In this document: positions 42,579 to 55,518 of the stretch, piece after piece | How positions within the stretch are numbered: the stretch's first letter is position 1 | Layout of the letters: every line of letters starts with the position of its first letter | Assembly: GCA_958450325.1 (NCBI GenBank) | Contig: OY288248.1 | Location: forward strand, 45,584,005-45,648,004 | From: Agrostemma githago | Taxonomy: Eukaryota; Streptophyta; Magnoliopsida; Caryophyllales; Caryophyllaceae | DNA length: 64,000 nt | Direction of reading: 5' to 3' | Program-made: the position numbers and the translations under genes | Notes under the pieces: model-generated | The model's database searches: none | Seen by the model: the letters and a program-made list of their open reading frames with translations, nothing else | What the model was told of the DNA's origin: nothing

Positions 42579-43229
42579 TACATATAATATTAGTACTCTC
42601 TACTTTCCTATGTGCATCTTTTCATTGCTTGCTTGTCACGTGAAATCGCATGCAACGAATGTAAACATAACTACTTCGACGATAAAGCTTACTTGTCCTT
42701 AAACAACCGACACAGCAAAATATAGGGTTAAAACAATGGATGTTACAGTACTTCCGCCACAATAAGGGAACAAAGTTAGTAGAGGCCGCTATGTGCGGGC
42801 GCTATGTGCCCACTGATTGATTAGTAGAGGCCGCTATGTGCGGGCGGGATTGGGTGTCGATGTCTAACAAATGTTGGCTTTCCAATACGTACCCTCACCC
42901 CTTACTCAGAATCGACGGTTTCCGGATGTCCGAAACCATTGGCAATGAGAGTCATTCCAGGCATGGAGTGCTTAAGGGTACCAGTCTTTTTCTTTAGGTC
43001 CCGTGCCACTCAACTTTGTGCCGGTTAAGGATCAAAATTGACTTGAATGGTTTCCGAGTCCCCATAATTGACTCGGTGGCGACTCCACAAATCGGCAACG
43101 AATTTAGTTCACTAAAAAGGTCGCCGTACCAAACATATCGTCTTTTAAACATTTACAACCACGACTCGATCGATCCCAACGGAAACACGGGTGCCCGCAC
43201 CCGTCTAGTATAAGTCCGGATCGTCATCC
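42579..43229 (+). repeat. Older Tat-like LTR fragment
   Basis: Collinear with about 61240-61840 of the plus-strand Tat LTR and ending at TCATCC, where a new Tat LTR begins. It contains a local duplication of TAGAGGCCGCTATGTGCGGG (about 42780-42845). The Tat element at 43230 therefore inserted into an older Tat LTR. Confidence 0.75.
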
Positions 43230-43676
43230 TGTAGACACCCAAATTTGGACCTGGTGGCTGCAGAAGTGCCCAACAATCACCCGATGACGATAAGACTGCA
43301 ACGCGATGCGAGTTCGCGATGTTTTAGATAGTTTTTCTATAGAATAAATCAAATAATTACTCGAAAGGATTAAATTAATATCAAGACAGGCTTAGTCGTG
43401 TCATTACGGTCACGTCGACACTAATTAGAGTCAATTCCGACACCGGGGCCCCGAATCGGTCCCGAAATATGAAAAGTCAGACCCGAGTCAACGCGTCGGG
43501 CCGAGCGATCCTCGGGACGCGCGCCCAAAGCCCACCCGGCACTCGACATGCTAGGGTTATAGAGAAGCCTTAATCTCCAAGATAATCTAGGATATGCATC
43601 TTCTCCGTTTTGGAAAGTTTTGATATCGGATCTCAAAACTTCGACAGCCCCAGCTCACGCTCCTGAAGTCTGAACT

Positions 43677-44443
43677 TGATGTGAGTTGATATGAACTTTG
43701 AAACAAGAATATGAAGTAGGATTAGTATTCTGAAATGGAACGTGAATGAGTAACCAAAACAGAAAGAAAGGATAGTTTTAAGGAAGGATAAACCGTAACC
43801 AAGGATAGTATGCTAGGTGAAGTAGACCTATACTTCAACAAAGCGGTTGCTAGATCAAACACTCGATTGAAATAGCGGGTTTAGAGCTTGTAACGCGACT
43901 CACTCTAGACTTTGTCTTGTGAACTACAAGGACGAAACAGAAAGCTACGCTTTACTCAAGTTTTGTTATGCAAATTGGATCATTTATTCCTTCAAAATGA
44001 CCGGCTATATATAGCCTACAAGAGCCCTCAAACCGGTTGGTTTAGGGTGACAAAAACAAAGTGACCCTTATGTGAACACGGAGCTAATTACAAAGTTGGG
44101 AGCTAAAAACAAAGAGATGTAAACAAGGAGCTACAACCAAAACTAGGGAGTTAAAACCAAAGCTTCACCAAGAGTAACCAGCCGTGGAACCTTGTGTGAA
44201 CATGGAGCCAACAACAAAGCTTGAGTGTACACACCATGTGAACATGGAGCTAAATACGAAGTTAGCAATCAGCCCATAATCAACCTTGACTTCTTTACTC
44301 CTTTATTCAGCTCCTACGTGAGCTAACTTAGTACTTGGAGAAGGCATACTACTAGGCTGGTAGGGGGTGCTAATATGGCTTGACTCGAGCTAATAGGAGC
44401 TAGTGTTACTTCATTGAACTCCTTAGCCTCTTCATTCGGATCA
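43677..44443 (-). repeat. 3' LTR of element D
   Basis: 767 bp. The pol frame ends inside it at 44323. Confidence 0.95.
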
Positions 44444-47400
44444 TCTCCTCCCCCTTGAAAAGGAATTGCCCTCAATTCTGAAATGCCATCATCATCAAGA
44501 TAGGGAGAAAGGTCCCCTACATTGAACGTGGCATGGACTCCATAATCATCCGGTAATTCCACTTTGTAAGCATTGTCATTTACCTTTGATATGATCTTAT
44601 AAGGTCCTTCAGCTCGTGGCATCAACTTATTCTTTCTTTTGCTTGGAAACCTCTCCTTTCTCAAGTGAACCCAAACTAAGTCACCTTCTTGAAAAAGTCT
44701 TGGTTTCCTGTTCTTGTTGGACTTCCTTTTGTATGCCTCATTAACCTCCTTGATTCTTTCTTGGATTTGCTCGTGGAGTTTGACCATAGCCTTTAGTTTG
44801 GACTCCGCATCCTTGTGAACTAACTCATCTTTTGGTAGAGGAATCAGGTCCAAAGGCATGTAAGGGTTGATCCCATATACAGCCTCAAAAGGGGAATGAG
44901 AGGTAGCATAAGTAGGAGAGCGATTGTAGGCAAATTCAGCATGGGCAAGTTTGATATCCCAATCCTTTTGAGTCTTACTCACAAGACCTCTTAATAGCGT
45001 CCCCAAGGTGCGATTGGTAACCTCGGTTTGTCCATCTGTTTGTGGGTGATGAGAAGTGCTAAATAAGAGCTTGGTTCCCACCTTCCTCCATAATGTGTTC
45101 CAAAAGTAACTAAGGAACTTTGAATCACGATCAGAGACAATGGACTTGGGTATTCCATGGAGACGCACCACCTCCTTGAAGTATAAGTCTGCAACGTTGC
45201 TAGCATCATCCGTCTTGTGGCAAGCAATGAAGTGAGCCATCTTTGAAAACCGATCTACCACCACCATGATAGCATCTTTTCCTCTAGCGGTTCTTGGTAA
45301 GGCTACAATGAAATCCATGGATACATCTTCCCATGGTATGTTAGGAGTGGGCAAGGGCGTGTAAACTCCGGGTTTGAAAGAACTTTTGGCAAATTGGCAA
45401 GTCACACACTTGCTCACTACATGCTGGACACTTCCTTGCATCTTTGGCCAAAAGAAGTGTTCCTTTAAGACCTCCAAAGTTCTTGTAATGCCAAAATGAC
45501 CCGCTAATCCTCCTCCATTAGCTTCTCTAACCAGCAGCTCTCTAATGGGATGCTTGGGCACACACAGGCGGTTTCCTTTGAAAAGAAATCCTTCCTGCAA
45601 AACAAACTCATCAAAGGCTCCATCCTTGCATTTGGTGAAGGTTTCACCAAAGTCAGCATCATTGTTGTAGTAGTCTTTTAGAGTCTCAAATCCGAGCAAC
45701 CTCACATCCAAAGTAGATAGTAAAGTGTAGCGGCGGGATAGTGCATCAGCTACTACGTTACTCTTCCCATCTTTGTACTTTGAAGAGAAATGAAAGGATT
45801 GCAAGAATTCTACCCACTTGGCATGCCTTGGACTTAACTTTTGTTGGCCATTGATGTATTTTAGGGACTCATGATCTGAATGGAGAATAAAATGGTTAGT
45901 ACGAAGGTAATGACTCCAATGATCAAGAGCTCTTACTATGGCATAGAACTCCTTGTCGTAGGTGCAATAATTCAGCCTTGCTCCATTGAGTTTTTCCGAG
46001 AAATAGGCAATGGGGCGCTTATTTTGTACAAGAACAGCAGCAATTCCAACTCCACTAGCGTCACATTCCACCTCAAATGGTTGAGAGAAATCAGGAAGGG
46101 CTAAGATAGGAGCGGAGCATAGCTTCTCTTTAATGGCTTCAAAGGCTTCTTGGGCAGCCTTGGTCCAAACAAATGCGCATTTCTTCAAGCATTCGGTGAT
46201 GGGGCTTGTGATAGTGCTGAAATCCTTGATGAATCTCCTGTAAAAAGAAGCCAAACCATGAAACGACCTTACTTCTGTAATTGTGGAAGGGATTGGCCAA
46301 GTACGTATGGATTCCACTTTGGTTACTGACACTCCTCCTTTGGACACTACGTAGCCAAGGAATACTACGCTCTCCACAAAGAAGGCACACTTCTCCTTTT
46401 TTTCCAAATAGTTGTTGTTTGCGAAGTGTGGTGAAAAGTAGTCTCAAATGCTCCATATGTTCTTCCAAAGACCTGCTATACACAAGGATATCATCCAAGT
46501 AAACCACAATGAAACGACCTAAGTAGGCCTTAAGTACCTCGTTCATTAACCTCATGAACGTGCTTGGAGCGTTGGTAAGACCAAATGGCATGACCGTCCA
46601 TTCATAGAGTCCATGTTTGGTTTTGAAAGCGGTCTTCCATTCATCCCCTTCCCTCATTCTGATTTGATGGTACCCACTTCTTAGATCGATTTTGGAAAAG
46701 ACCACTGCCCCATGAAGCTCATCTAACATATCATCCAACCTTGGAATAGGAAACCTATACTTGATGGTGATGTTGTTAACGGCCCTACTATCTACGCACA
46801 TTCTCCATGTTCCATCTTTCTTAGGTACTAGAAGGACTGGAACAGCACAAGGACTAAGGCTTTCCCGTACATACCCTCGACTCATTAACTCATCTATTTG
46901 TCTTTGTAATTCCTTAGTTTCCTCAGGGTTACACCTATATGCAGCCTTATTTGGTAAGGTTGATCCTGGAATGAGGTCGATTTGGTGTTCTATACCTCTA
47001 ATAGGTGGTAAACCAACGGGTAATTCCTCAGGGAAGACATCCTTAAATTCGTGTAACAACTCCTCAAATGGTTTTCCTCCAAGTCCATTCTCAACTTCTA
47101 CGGGTTTTTCTTTAGCCACCATGACAAAGACACGTTCCCCCCCTTGTAAAGCCTGCTCTACTTCATTTTCACTCGCAAAGATGGTGAGGTTAGGTCTCTT
47201 GGTTTTGTTGGAGGTCATAGCTCTAACAGCTTGGGGAGTCATAGGTTTTAGAATGATTCTCTTTCCCTTATCCCTCAATTCGTATTCATTCTTTCTACCA
47301 TGGTGAACTACGTCCCTATCAAACTGCCAAGGACGGGCTAATAGTATGTGACAAGCATCCATAGGTATAACATCACATAGAACCTCATCAACGTAGGAAC

Positions 47401-47839
47401 CCATGGTTAAACCAACCCTTACTTGTTTAGTGACTCTTATTTTGTTTTCATTATCCAACCAATGTAATGCATACGGTCTAGGGTGATTAGTGGTGGTGAG
47501 ACCTAGCTTAGCTACCATTTCAGTAGAGGCAACATTCGTACAACTACCTCCATCAATAATCAAACTACACCATTTGGTATTAACTAGACATTTGGTGTGA
47601 AAGAGTTGGTCTCTTTGTTCGGTGTTTTGTGGGATAGGATTAGCATGAAGTGTACGTAATACTAAAACATTACCAAACGTTGGGAGCTCGTAGTCCATTC
47701 TTTCTTCCTCCTTTTCTCCCAAGTGGACTTCAGGATCAGATGCGCCCATGGACTCAGAAAGTTTGTTCATCTTGCACACTGATTCTCTCTTTAGGCCTTC
47801 CAAGGAACTAGCGTCTTCAAAGCTCACAACTCCTGCCAT
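44323..47839 (-). pseudogene. pol: Pol polyprotein of element D, one frameshift
   Basis: Begins MAGVVSFEDASS at 47839 with the same Gag stub and EKEEE junction as B. Protease has the normal IIDGGSC but HILLARPWQF in place of HILLGRP. RT has YLDDILVYS. The frame is broken in a run of A/T near 46400-46412, just after the LFGKK block, and resumes as EKCAFFVESVV. Two codons (Asp-Gln in B) are missing soon after. RNase H, integrase zinc finger (REANGG, with His replaced by Asn; KCVTC intact), the DDE residues and the C-terminal tail are otherwise present. Confidence 0.92.
44444..44457 (-). other. Polypurine tract of element D
   Basis: TCTCCTCCCCCTTG on the plus strand next to the 3' LTR. Confidence 0.85.
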
Positions 47840-47864
47840 GCTTGCGTCTAAATGGATGACCAAA

Positions 47865-47876
47865 GCTCTGATACCA
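47865..47876 (-). other. Primer binding site of element D
   Basis: Reverse complement TGGTATCAGAGC, matching initiator-Met tRNA. Confidence 0.93.
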
Positions 47877-47880
47877 CTAA

Positions 47881-48647
47881 TGATGTGAGTTGATATGAAC
47901 TTTGAAACAAGAATATGAAGTAGGATTAGTATTCTGAAATGGAACGTGAATGAGTAACCAAAACAGAAAGAAAGGATAGTTTTAAGGAAGGATAAACCGT
48001 AACCAAGGATAGTATGCTAGGTGAAGTAGACCTATACTTCAACAAAGCGGTTGCTAGATCAAACACTCGATTGAAATAGCGAGTTTAGAGCTTGTAACGC
48101 GACTCACTCTAGACTTTGTCTTGTGAACTACAAGGACGAAACAGAAAGCTACGCTTTACTCAAGTTTTGTTATGCAAATTGGATCATTTATTCCTTCAAA
48201 ATGACCGGCTATATATAGCCTACAAGAGCCCTCAAACCGGTTGGTTTAGGGTGACAAAAACAAAGTGACCCTTATGTGAACACGGAGCTAATTACAAAGT
48301 TGGGAGCTAAAAACAAAGAGATGTAAACAAGGAGCTACAACCAAAACTAGGGAGTTAAAACCAAAGCTTCACCAAGAGTAACCAGCCGTGGAACCTTGTG
48401 TGAACATGGAGCCAACAACAAAGCTTGAGTGTACACACCATGTGAACATGGAGCTAAATACGAAGTTAGCAGTCAGCCCATAATCAACCTTGACTTCTTT
48501 ACTCCTTTATTCAGCTCCTACGTGAGCTAACTTAGTACTTGGAGAAGGCATACTACTAGGCTGGTAGGGGGTGCTAATATGGCTTGACTCGAGCTAATAG
48601 GAGCTAGTGTTACTTCATTGAACTCCTTAGCCTCTTCATTCGGATCA
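47881..48647 (-). repeat. 5' LTR of element D
   Basis: 767 bp with the palindromic TATA motif at 48207-48220. Confidence 0.95.
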
Positions 48648-48723
48648 GAACTGCCTCACACCAGGTGCCTGAAGACCGAGCCGCATGACCCTGGGCGTCC
48701 ATATGGGTGACGAGGACCGAAAA

Positions 48724-49473
48724 TGATCTGAATGAAGAGGCTAAGGAGTTCAATGAAGTAACACTAGCTCCTAATAGTTCTAGTCAAGCCACATTAGCAC
48801 CTCCTACCAGCCTAGTAGTGTGCCTCCTCCAAATAATAAGTTAGCTCGTATGGGGACGAATAAAAGAGCAAAGAAGTCACGGTAAATTGAAGGCATTAAC
48901 TTGGGTTCACACCATGGCTATGTTCACATAGTGTGCACATCCTCAAGCTTTGTTTTTGGCTCCATGTTCACACAAGGTGCCGCGGCTGATTGCTCTTTGT
49001 TAGAGCTTTGTTATTAGCTCCTAGTTTACATGACTTTGTTATTAGCTCCTAGCTTTGTTATTAGCTCCTAGTTCACATAGTTGTAGCTTTGTTTTTGTCA
49101 CCCTAACCAGCCGGTTTAAGGGTCATTTTGTAGGCTATATATAGCCATCTATTTGAATGAATAAAGCATCCGATATTGTCATCACAAAACTGAGTAAAGC
49201 TAAACTTTCTTTTACGTCCTTGTATTTTACAAGACAAAGTCTAGAGTTAGTCGCGTTACAAGCTCTAAACTCGCTATTTCAATCGAGTGTTTGATCTAGC
49301 AACCGCTTTGTTGGAGTATAGGTCTACTTCACTAAGCATACTATCCTTTGGTTACGGTTTATTCATCCTCAAACTATCTTTACATTCTGTTTTGGTTACT
49401 TTGTTTCACGTTCATTTCAGCATACTAATCATTCAACACATTCTTGTTTCAAAGTTCATATTAACTCACATCA
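48724..49473 (+). repeat. 5' LTR of element C
   Basis: 750 bp. Starts TGATCTG, one change from the usual TGATCCG. TATA palindrome at 49133-49146; AGCTTTGTTATTAGCTCCTA repeats at about 49000-49070. Confidence 0.95.
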
Positions 49474-49477
49474 TTAG

Positions 49478-49489
49478 TGGTATCAGAGC
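49478..49489 (+). other. Primer binding site of element C
   Basis: TGGTATCAGAGC four bases after the 5' LTR. Confidence 0.95.
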
Positions 49490-49514
49490 TTTGGTCATCA
49501 ATTATACGTAAAGC

Positions 49515-52500
49515 ATGGCAGGAGTTATGAGCTTGGAAGACTCTAGTTTCTTGGAAAGCCTAAGGAGAGAACCGGTGGGCAAAATGGACGAACTTTCTAA
49601 GTCCAATGGCGCATCTGGTCCTGAAGTCTACTTGGGAGAAAAGGAGGAAGAAGGAAAAGACTATGAGCTCCCAACGTATGGTAATGTTTTAGTACTACGT
49701 ACACTTCATGCTAAACCCATCCCACACAACACCGAACAAAGAGATCAACTCTTTCACACAAAGTGTCTAGTTAATACCAAATGGTGTAGCTTGATTATTG
49801 ATGGAGGTAGTTGTACGAATGTTGCCTCGACTGAAATGGTAACTAAGTTAGGTCTAAACACTACTAATCACCCTAGACCGTATGCATTACATTGGTTAGA
49901 TGATGGAAACAAAATAAAGGTCACAAAACAAGTAAGAGTAGGTTTAACTATGGGGTCTTATGTCGATGAAGTTCTTTGTGATGTTATCCCTATGGATGCT
50001 TGTCATATACTTTTGGGGCGTCCTTGGCAGTTTGATAGGGATGTGGTACACCATGGGAGAAAAAATGAATACGAGTTGAGGGATAAGGGAAAGAAAATCA
50101 TTCTAAAACCTATGACTTCCCAAGCTGTTAGAGCTATGACCTCCAACAAAACCAAGAAGCCTAACCTTACCATCTTTGCGAGTGAGAGTGAAGTAGAACA
50201 GGCTTTACAAGGGGGGAGCGTGTCTTTGTCATGGTGGCTAGAGAGGAACCCGTAGTAGTTGAGAATGGGCTTGGAGGAAAACCATTTGAGGAGTTGTTAC
50301 ACGAGTTTAAGGATGTCTTCCCCGAGGAATTACCCGTTGGTTTACCACCTATTAGAGGTATAGAACACCAAATCGACCTCATTCCAGGAGCAGCCTTACC
50401 CAATAAGGCAGCATATAGGTGTAATCCGGAGGAGACTAAGGAATTACAAAGGCAAATTGATGAGTTAATGAGTAGAGGGTATGTGCGGGAGAGCCTTAGT
50501 CCTTGTGCTATTCCAGTCCTTTTAGTACCTAAGAAAGATGGGACTTGGAGAATGTGTGTAGATAGTAGAGTCGTTAACAACATCACCATCAAGTATAGAT
50601 TTCCTATTCCAAGGTTGGATGATATGTTGGACGAGCTTCATGGGGCAGTGGTCTTCTCCAAAATTGATCTAAGGAGTGGGTACCATCAAATCAGAATGAG
50701 GGAAGGAGATGAATGGAAGACCGCTTTCAAAACCAAGCATGGACTCTATGAGTGGACGGTCATGCCATTTGGTGTCACCAACGCTCCAAGCACGTTCATG
50801 AGGCTAATGAACGAAATACTTAAGGCCTACTTAGGTCGCTTTATTGTGGTTTACTTGGATGATATCCTTGTGTATAGCAGGTCCTTGTAGGAGCATATGG
50901 AGCACTTAAGACTACTATTTACAACACTTCGCAAGCAACAACTTTTTGGGAAGAAGGAGAAGTGTGCATTCTTTGTGGAAAGCGTAGTGTTCCTTGGCTA
51001 CGTAGTGTCCAAAGAAGGAGTGTCAGTTGATCAAGCCAAAGTGGAATCCATACGTACTTGGCCAGTCCCTTCCACCATTACAGAAGTAAGGTCATTTCAT
51101 GGTTTGGCTTCTTTTTACAGGAGATTCATTAGGGACTTTAGCACTATCACAAGTCCTATTACCGAATGCTTGAAGAAAGGCGTGTTTGTTTGGTCCAAAG
51201 CTGCCCAAGAAGCCTTTGAAGCCATCAAAGAGAAGTTGTGTTACGCTCCTATCTTAGCCTTCCTGATTTCTCTCAACCATTTGAGGTGGAATGTGACGCT
51301 AGTGGAGTAGGAATTGGTGCTGTTCTTGTGCAAAATAGGCGCCCCATTGCCTATTTCTCATAAAAACTCAATGGAGCAAGGCTGAACTATTGCACCTACG
51401 ACAAGGAGTTCTATGCCATAGTAAGAGCTCTTGATCATTGGAGTCATTATCTTCGTACTAACCATTTTATTCTCCATTCAGATCATGAGTCCCTAAAGTA
51501 CATCAATGGCCAGCAAAAGTTAAGTCCAAGGCATGCCAAGTGGGTGGAATTCTTGCAATCCTTTCATTTCTCTTCAAAGTACAAAGATGGTAAAAGTAAC
51601 GTAGTAGCTGATGCACTATCCCGCCGCTACACTCTACTATCTACTTTGGATGTGAGGTTGCTCGGATTTGAAACTCTAAAAGACTACTACAACAATGATG
51701 CTGATTTTGGTGAAACTTTCACCAAATGCAAGGAGGGAGCTTTTGATGAGTTTGTGTTGCAGGAGGGATTTCTTTTCAAAGGAAACTGCCTTTGTGTACC
51801 CAAGCATCCCATTAGAGAGCTGCTGGTTAGAGAAGCTCATGGAGGAGGATTAGCGGGTCATTTTGGCATCACAAGAACCTTGGAGGTCTTAAAGGAGCAC
51901 TTCTTTTGGCCAAAGATGCAAGGGAGTGTCCAGCATGTGGTGAGCAAGTGTGTGACTTGCCAATTTGCCAAAAGTTCTTTCAAACCCGGAGTCTACATGC
52001 CCTTACCCACTCCTAATAGACCATGGGAAGATGTATCCATGGATTTCATTGTAGCCTTACCAAGAACCGCTAGGGGAAAGGATGCTATCATGGTGGTGGT
52101 AGATCGGTTTTCAAAGATGGCTCACTTCATTGCTTGCCACAAAACGGATGATGCTAGCAATGTAGCTGACTTATACTTCAAGGAGGTGGTACGTCTCCAT
52201 GGAGTACCCAAGTCCATTGTCTCTGATCGTGATTCAAAGTTCCTTAGTAATTTTTGGAACACTCTATGGAGGAAGGTGGGAACCAAGCTCTTATTTAGCA
52301 CTTCTCATCATCCACAAACAGATGGACAAACCGAAGTTACCAATCGCACTTTGAGGACGTTGTTAAGAGGCCTTGTAAGTAAGACTCAAAAGGATTGGGA
52401 TATCAAGCTTGCCCATGCTGAATTTGCCTACAATCGCTCTCCTACTTATGCTACCTCTCATTCTCCTTTTGAGGCCGTGTATGGGATCAATCCTTACATG

Positions 52501-53034
52501 CCTTTGGACCTGATTCCTCTACCTAAGGATGAGTTAGTCCACAAAGATGCGGAGTCCAAACTGAAGGCTATGATAAAACTCCACGAGCAAATTCGAGAAA
52601 GGATCAAGGAGGTAAATGAAGCATACAAAAGAAGGTCCAACAAGAACAGGAAACCAAGACTTTTTCAAGAGGGTGACTTAGTTTGGGTTCACTTGAGAAA
52701 AGAGAGGTTTCCAAGCAAAAGGAAGAATAAGTTGATGCCACGAGCAGAAGGTCCTTATAAGATCATCTCAAAGGTTAACGACAATGCTTACAAAGTGGAA
52801 TTACTGGATGATTATGGAGTTCATGCCACGTTCAATGTGGGAGATCTTTCTCCTTATCTTGATGATGATGGCATTTCAGAATTGAGGACAATTCCTTTTC
52901 AAGGGGGGGGAGATGATCCGAATGAAGAGGCTAAGGAGTTCAATGAAGTAACACTAGCTCCTAATAGTTCTAGTCAAGCCACATTAGCACCTCCTACCAG
53001 CCTAGTAGTGTGCCTCCTCAAAATAATAAGTTAG
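49515..53034 (+). pseudogene. pol: Pol polyprotein of element C, multiply disabled
   Basis: Starts MAGVMSLEDSS at 49515 with the Gag stub and EKEEE junction of B and D. Protease is complete (IIDGGSC, HILLGRPWQF). Damage: a frameshift in a G run near 50212; a stop at 50888-50890 replacing Glu after SRSL; a one-base loss near 51260 in the LALPDFS block; a stop near 51361 where B has Glu in FSEKLNG. RT (YLDD), the integrase zinc finger (REAHGGGLAGH, KCVTC), the DDE residues and the C-terminal tail are recognisable. The final part (51544-53034, 496 codons) is open and ends in the LTR. Confidence 0.93.
52900..52913 (+). other. Polypurine tract of element C
   Basis: CAAGGGGGGGGAGA with eight G, directly before the 3' LTR. 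Confidence 0.88.
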
Positions 53035-53663
53035 CTCGTATGGGGACGAATAAAAGAGCAAAGAAGTCAAGGTAAATTGAAGGCATTAACTTAGGTTCAC
53101 ACCATGGCTATGTTCACATAGTGTGCACATCCTCAAGCTTTGTTTTTGGCTCCATGTTCACACAAGGTGCCGCGGCTGATTGCTCTTTGTTAGAGCTTTG
53201 TTATTAGCTCCTAGTTTACATGACTTTGTTATTAGCTCCTAGCTTTGTTATTAGCTCCTAGTTCACATAGTTGTAGCTTTGTTTTTGTCACCCTAACCAG
53301 CCGGTTTAAGGGTCATTTTGTAGGCTATATATAGCCATCTATTTGAATGAATAAAGCATCCGATATTGTCATCATAAAACTGAGTAAAGCTAAACTTTCT
53401 CTTACGTCCTTGTATTTTACAAGACAAAGTCTAGAGTTAGTCGCGTTACAAGCTCTAAACTCGCTATTTCAATCGAGTGTTTGATCTAGCAACCGCTTTG
53501 TTGGAGTATAGGTCTACTTCACTAAGCATACTATCCTTTGGTTACAGTTTATTCATCCTCAAACTATCTTTACATTCTGTTTTGGTTACTTTGTTTCACG
53601 TTCATTTCAGCATACTAATCATTCAACACATTCTTGTTTCAAAGTTCATATTAACTCACATCA
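52914..53663 (+). repeat. 3' LTR of element C
   Basis: 750 bp, carrying the last ~120 bp of the pol frame at its start. Confidence 0.95.
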
Positions 53664-53672
53664 GAAAACACC

Positions 53673-53680
53673 TATAAATA
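53673..53680 (+). promoter_or_regulatory. TATA box of the plus-strand Tat LTR
   Basis: TATAAATA followed by a C run, identical in context to 5677-5684. Element C separates it from its upstream U3 and element E (53892) from the rest of the LTR. Confidence 0.6.
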
Positions 53681-54520
53681 CCCCCCTCACCTCATTCATT
53701 GGACACAATCACGAGTTCGTGCCTACTTCTACACAACTCGTTCTTCCCTCTCTTTTCTCTCGCTAAGGGCTAGCACTCCGACACCCGAGGCAAACGATCC
53801 ACTCGATCGTAGTTCCGATAATAAAGCGACATCGACGCTACTCCTCACCTTCGAGCACTCCACTCGATACCGAGGTGCCTGTGATCGACTATGATCCGAA
53901 TCAAGAGGCTACTAAGGAGTTCAATGAAGTCACCTTAGCTCCTAATGGTCTTAGTTCAGCCACACTAGCACCTCCTACCAGCTTAGTAGTGAGCCTACTA
54001 CAATTGGTGAGCTAGCTCGTGTGTGGGCTGATTAAAGGAGCAATTAGTCAAGGTAACTTGAAGGCATTAACTTGGGTTCACACTCATTCAAGCATGGGGA
54101 GTGTACTGAAGTTATGAGGATGATTATGGGCTGATTGTGTTCTCATAGTTAGCTTTGTTTTTAGCTCCATGTTCACATAGTGTGCCGCGGCTGAATGCTC
54201 TTTGTTAAGCTTTGTTTTTAGCTCTTAGTTCACATAGGTTTAAGCTTTGTTTTTAGCTCCTAGTTCACAATAGGTTTAAGCTTTGTTTTTGTCACCATGT
54301 AGCTTTGTTATTGTCACCCTAACCAGCCGGTTTAAGGGTCATTTTGTAGGCTATATATAGCCATCTTGAAACACCCCACATTGATTGAAGATGTCCTATT
54401 TATGAGCTTTGCTTAAAGGGATTTGAAGTACTACTCATATCAACAAAGTGCACTTTCTTTTCTGGTTTGCCCATGATAAGAACTCTGCAGTTAAGCGTGC
54501 TTGACTGGGAGCAATCTTAG

Positions 54521-55518
54521 TGATGCGAGTTCATTTTGCACCGTTGTTTTGATCAGTCCATATCTCGAGTTATACTTGGAGTTTCGTAGTCATTCAAAAT
54601 GGAGGAGATAGATTTCGAGCTTATCTTTCCAATGACTATTCATGAAGGCTCATTGAACAAGTATTGACAAAGTTATGGTCCGAACAAGACAGTTGTGCAT
54701 GGGAATTTCTGATGCGAGTTCATTTTGCAGCATTGTTTTGATCAGTCCATATCTCGAGTTATACTTGGAATTTTGTAGTCATTCAAAATGGAGGAGATAG
54801 ATTTCGAGCTTATCTTTCCAATGACTATTCATGAAGGCTCATTGAACAAGTATTGACAAAGTTATGGTCCGAACAAGTCAGTTGTGCATGGGAAAGCACC
54901 GGGGTTAAAGAGGACGTTTGAAGCTGGTTGTGTTCACTTGGTGTGCACGTCCAGATGAAGCTTTGTTATTAGCTCCATGTTCTCACCAGCCACACCTTAA
55001 TGCTCTCTTAGCTTTGTTATTAGCTCCTTGTTCACATTACTTTGTTATTAGCTCCTAGTTTACATTACTTTGTTATTAGCTCCTAGCTTTGTTATTAGCT
55101 CCTTGTTCACATGGTTGTAACTTTGTTTTTGTCACCCTAATCAGCCAAGTTTAAGGTCTGATTGTAGGCTATATATAGCCACCCATTTGAATGAATAAAA
55201 CATCCAATTTGCAAATTAAAACCCAAGTAAAAGTTAAGCTTTGAAGCTTCCTTTTGTTTCGTCTTTGTAGTTTACAAGACAAGGTCTAGAGTGAGTCGCG
55301 TTACAAACTCTAAACTCGCTATTTCAATCGAGTGTTTGATCTAGCAAAGCGCTTTGTTGAAGTATAGGTCTACTTCACCTAGCATACTATCCTTTGGTTA
55401 CGGTTTAGTCATCCTCAAACTATCTTTACCTTCTGTTTTGGTTACTTGTTTCACGTCCATTTCAGAATACTAATCATATCTCTCATTCTTGTTTCAAAGT
55501 TCATATCAATTCACATCA
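54521..55518 (+). mobile_element. Solo LTR I inside the Cassandra 5' LTR
   Basis: 998 bp from TGATGCGAGTTC to TTCACATCA with duplication CTTAG (54516-54520 and 55519-55523). Its start resembles the LTR of H, its end the CRM-like LTRs. The first 189 bp are tandemly duplicated (second unit from 54710). The TATA palindrome GGCTATATATAGCC is present near 55168. No internal region, so a solo LTR. Confidence 0.9.

Larger units (their letters stand above)
43677..48647 (-). mobile_element. Element D: CRM-like Pol-type retrotransposon
   Basis: LTRs 43677-44443 and 47881-48647, both 767 bp with about two differences by eye. Duplication GAACT (43672-43676 and 48648-48652). It encodes protease, RT, RNase H and integrase but no Gag, and has one frameshift, so it is young but damaged. 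It lies in the U3 part of the Tat LTR. Confidence 0.96.
48724..53663 (+). mobile_element. Element C: CRM-like Pol-type retrotransposon, decayed
   Basis: LTRs 48724-49473 and 52914-53663, both 750 bp with about seven differences by eye. Duplication GAAAA (48719-48723 and 53664-53668). No Gag domain. Two frameshifts and two stops in pol. It sits about five bp upstream of the Tat LTR TATA box, only 71 bp of LTR away from D and in the opposite orientation. Confidence 0.96.

Noticed and set aside
50200..50240. Possible programmed frameshift in the G run after protease in element C
   Set aside because: B and D read through the same place in one frame, so C simply lost bases in a homopolymer. C also has other stops.
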